Positions 60,882 through 64,000 of a stretch of 64,000 nt of DNA are shown piece by piece. The notes under the pieces were generated by a model. That model was not told the origin of the DNA. It did no database searches and saw only the letters and a list, made by a program, of their open reading frames with translations. Source of the stretch: Enoplosus armatus (Eukaryota > Chordata > Actinopteri > Centrarchiformes > Enoplosidae). The stretch covers positions 15,621,692-15,685,691 of the forward strand of contig NC_092196.1 of the NCBI RefSeq assembly GCF_043641665.1, in the 5' to 3' direction. Positions within the stretch are counted from its first letter, which is position 1. The number at the start of each line of letters is the position of its first letter. Position numbers and translations under genes: made by a program.

Positions 60882-61330
60882 CGGCTAGAGCTAACATCAA
60901 TTAGCTATTTAAGATCCTAAATCACAATAACTAATGACTTGGCAAAGAAAACCAACATTAGCGTTACAGACCAAAAGACTGTTCAGTCTCAGTTGACAGC
61001 CTGCATGCTGTTAATAACATTTGTACTACATACTGCACAACATGCTAGGCTAACGACAATAAATAACGCTAAAGCTATATATGTGGCTGTTAGCAACCAG
61101 CTAGCTTAACGATGTCAAGCGTAGCACTGACTGGGAACTAGCGTTAATTGGCCAGCAAATTAACAAACATAAATGAAAAATGTCTCACATATTTATTCAG
61201 TCTCATTAAAATGATCGTGGTTAGTCTGACCGATGCACCTTAAAGCAAAAATGAACGTTTGCCGACTCAAAGCTATCAGACAGTCTAAGCCGTAATGGCT
61301 TCTTCTTCTCTGTATTGTGGTTGTTCGCTA
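60882..61330 (-). promoter_or_regulatory. ints1: ints1 non-coding first exon and promoter
   Basis: A strong donor (GCTCTAGCCG|GTAAGTTTCC on the minus strand) at 60,882 marks the end of a likely untranslated first exon. Its 5' end is not visible. Candidate core promoter sequence around 61,270-61,330 holds AGCCATTACGGC (YY1-like GCCAT). No TATA box was found. Repeated GCTAGC/GTTAGC words make the exon low in complexity. No divergent gene on the plus strand is apparent. Confidence 0.45.
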
Positions 61331-61605
61331 ACAAACATAAAAGGTCATACCGCCGCCTAGTGCCAGGAACTGTCAAGTGGTGATGTTGTTACACTGAAAG
61401 CAGTCCATTCGACACAGATCGACCTAATTTTCTCTAAATGTTTTATCATGAATTTATTCATCGTATCGTTGAGTGGATAGTTGTCATAAGTGTATACTGG
61501 TGAGTCTTCAGTGCCCAGTCACCATCGTGCGGAACTACACCTGTAAACGGAAGTATCACTATGCCTATTGTGTCCTGATTGTGTCTAACTTGGCGCTAGA
61601 GGCGT

Positions 61606-61725
61606 GCAGTTGTAGTTACTCACTGTTACCACCAGAGGGCAGGAAGAGAGGGCAGTGTATACAGTGTAAGTCATGCCAAGTCAATGGTGTGCCCTCTGGT
61701 GGCCACAGTGAGTAAATACAACTGC
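61606..61725. repeat. Inverted repeat carrying two convergent CTCF-like motifs
   Basis: The left arm (61,606-61,641) and right arm (61,690-61,725) are reverse complements over 36 bases with three mismatches, separated by 48 bp. Each arm contains a CTCF-like core: CCACCAGAGGGCAGG at 61,629-61,643 on plus and CCACCAGAGGGCACA at 61,688-61,702 on minus. This looks like a small palindromic transposon (MITE) that has delivered paired CTCF-type sites about 0.3 kb upstream of the ints1 promoter. Confidence 0.7.
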
Positions 61726-62646
61726 ATTATAAAGTTAGACATACTAGCATAGTAAAACTTCCGGTCAACATTTTCAAAGTAAACTTTTCAAAACGACAGA
61801 GCTGTAGTTACGCACTGCGACCACTGGGTGGTACTAAAAAGTCATATTTTTCTTTTACACTGCACTATATACAAGACGTACAAACAAACACCGATAAATA
61901 CCAGGGATATAACTGTAGAGTATGACAAGTAATTACTTATTTATTATTCATTTATTTATACGACCTTTAATAAGGAAACCACAGTGAAGCAGTGACTTCA
62001 CCTATATTCTGACTTACAGTTTCTTCATAGGGTCTTGCATTGAATCCATGTGTACAAAGCAAGAATTGGCCAGCAGATGTGATTATTTTGACTGTATCAA
62101 ATGCTTCAAAACAATGAGTCATTTTAAGCTCAATTGCTTTAATGTGGTTCAGTCAGTGCTTGGGAAAGCGTTTTCCTCATCACTAGTTTCACTGTCAGCA
62201 GATATTTTGCCATCTCATAATCATAATAAACAATCTATGAGATGTGCTACATGCACAAATCATCTACTTCTCTAATTACATTTTGTTTATATCCCACTTT
62301 GTATCCCACTGCAAGAAAAATGCAAAGCTACCTGTACCAAAATAAAATTCTAAAGACAACAAAATCACAGGTTTACCTTGAATTAATCTGATTCTGATTA
62401 TCCCTGAAAAACAGCACGTGTTGTTTATTGCACAGCTTATATATAATAAGACTTCAGGATGAATCATTAAATAAAAGTACAAACAGAAGAGAAACGTGAT
62501 TATGCACGAAGGCAAGTTTTGACAAAGATATTTCATTTTGGTTATATATTTTTTCCCATATTAATTAACTAGATTTACTTTCTTGCCTAGAAAAGCAAAG
62601 TAGACAACTTTACACTTGCATACTTTCTTTAAATACCACTAATTTA

Positions 62647-62661
62647 ACACAAGGTGGCAGC
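62647..62661 (+). promoter_or_regulatory. CTCF-like motif
   Basis: ACACAAGGTGGCAGC matches the CTCF core CCASYAGRKGGCRSY at 13 of 15 positions. It is the weakest of the CTCF-like sites listed. It is about 1 kb further upstream of ints1 than the inverted repeat. Confidence 0.3.
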
Positions 62662-64000
62662 AGTCTCCATTTTACTGCATTAAAATAGTAACATTTCTTC
62701 AATGTACAAATGTACAATTTTATCATTTGTGTAAATACATAAACATTAATGGAAACCTAAAAAAAACAAAACCTCAATCTAAACAGAATAATCAGCCGTC
62801 ATAAAATAAGTGCATTTTGTGATGACTTAATCAAGGACCATGCACCTGAAAAGGAGCAGCACAATAACTCTTCACATTTCAATACAGACAACACAAAAGA
62901 TTCAAATGCCATTCAACAACACAGCAGCCACAAAGTCCACCATCAGATCGAATACGAAAGAAAACGGGATGCAGATGTTTTTCAGTCTTAGGTCATCAAG
63001 GAAGTCGAGAAAACTAAGAACTTTGATAGTGAGTCAGACATGAAAGCAAGGTAGAGGAAGGTTTTCTGAGAAATCTCTCAAGCTGTTTTCATTCTTTAAA
63101 AATGTTCATGCCTCGAGGAAAACAAAGTCGGAGCATCAAAGCTTTACCATTTTCACATTTAGTGAGCGGCAGTGATTCTTTCATTCCTTAAACATTAATA
63201 ATCACTATCAAGTATAGAAATAGGTAACTCAGCTGCTGTGTTTACAAGCTGCACTATTCTTGCTTGCTGCCCTCAAAAGTTTTACTTTGATAATCAAACA
63301 GTTTTCATTATGGTGAAGCGAAAAGAAAATATTACTGAGGCTGTAAACAGTCCACCGTGCTCCAGCTGCTGCCACCACTACTACTGTAACTTCACCGTGT
63401 TCGTTTCCATGCAGCTCTGAGCTGCCAGCTGCTTACGTAAAGTGTTTTCATATGAAACACATTTTGGTGAAGTCAGTGGAATGTGAAGTCAATGTTCCAA
63501 ATTAAATCCTGTGTCAAATGGGAAGACTACAAATCTGCAAAAACAATTCTTTTACTTGTGAAATTGCGTACTGTCCGAGCTGCGCCAGAGGCAGCTGCCT
63601 CATGTGTCAGGCATTCTCAGTTATTCCTCAACAAAACACTTGGAGCAAGAAAATGTGATGTTTTTTTATCCGGAGTGATTTACTTGGCTCATTGGTAATG
63701 CTATTACTTCAGTTAAAAAAAACTCACTAATCATTTGGAGCATTTGGAAGAAAAGAAAAAAGAAAGATCCCCGTACAACAGGGGGCCTCTTTGTGCCAGA
63801 TCAGATTTCTGAGTTCAACAGTCTGAGTCAGAAAGAAGGAAGATTAGTGACTCAATGTTACTTCCTGTAATCCAAACCTGCCTGTAAGACCTCAGACCCC
63901 ACAGCATGTGGATCTGACGAAAACCCCGACAGGTCTGCCGCACATGGTCCCCTGTTTTTGTTTTGTCAGACACAATGGGTGTACTTCAGGTCATCTGTGG

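Larger units (their letters stand above)
61331..64000. other. Region upstream of ints1
   Basis: No supported gene. It holds the inverted repeat with CTCF-like motifs (61,606-61,725), a diverged extra unit near 61,798-61,836 and another CTCF-like site at 62,647. Open frames on the plus strand (for example 62,840-63,043 and 63,483-63,698) lack splice context or known domains. From about 63,300 on, the sequence is more complex and might belong to regulatory DNA of the next gene. Confidence 0.55.

Noticed and set aside
61331..64000. Divergent gene sharing the ints1 promoter on the plus strand
   Set aside because: No plus-strand exon with a start, donor and recognisable protein was found. The open frames are short and unremarkable.
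1..64000. CRISPR arrays, operons, riboswitches, integrated viruses
   Set aside because: No direct-repeat arrays with unique spacers, no bacterial gene organisation and no viral gag/pol/env-like frames were seen. The gene structure is vertebrate throughout.

Overview
The window is nuclear DNA from a vertebrate, almost certainly a ray-finned (teleost) fish. The evidence is spliced genes with GT-AG introns that are mostly about 80 to 300 bp, many CA/GT microsatellites, AT-rich intergenic DNA, and interspersed elements typical of spiny-rayed fishes. Three protein-coding genes were reconstructed exon by exon, all on the minus strand. Each splice phase closes, so each gives one uninterrupted reading frame.

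Layout from left to right. (1) About 1-20,940 is a gene-free, AT-rich tract with microsatellites, a few transposon remnants and several unique blocks rich in TAATTA-type homeodomain sites. A truncated tRNA-like/SINE sequence sits at the extreme left edge. (2) 21,182-30,806 is micall2 (MICAL-like 2): 17 coding exons, 766 codons, encoding CH, LIM and C-terminal bMERB coiled-coil domains. One intron appears to use a GC-AG splice pair. (3) 34,123-36,270 is a small paired-class (PRD-like, Q50) homeobox gene of unc-4/UNCX type: 4 coding exons, 292 codons, with a C-terminal OAR-like motif. (4) 36,420-43,530 is intergenic with several repeats. (5) 44,587-60,722 is ints1 (Integrator subunit 1): 47 coding exons, 2183 codons, plus a likely non-coding first exon. 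(6) 61,300-64,000 is upstream of ints1 and contains an inverted repeat carrying two convergent CTCF-like motifs.

The genes are not an operon and have unrelated jobs. MICALL2 links Rab8/Rab13 to actin at junctions and recycling endosomes. INTS1 is the scaffold of the nuclear Integrator RNA-processing complex. The homeobox gene should be a tissue-restricted transcription factor. From general knowledge, MICALL2 and INTS1 are neighbours in mammals and UNCX lies close by. The unc-4-like gene between them here therefore looks like a divergent relative of UNCX kept in the same neighbourhood, and is the most interesting item. The gene-poor left flank may hold long-range enhancers of this homeobox neighbourhood, but that is inference. 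No tRNA, rRNA or other RNA gene could be confirmed.
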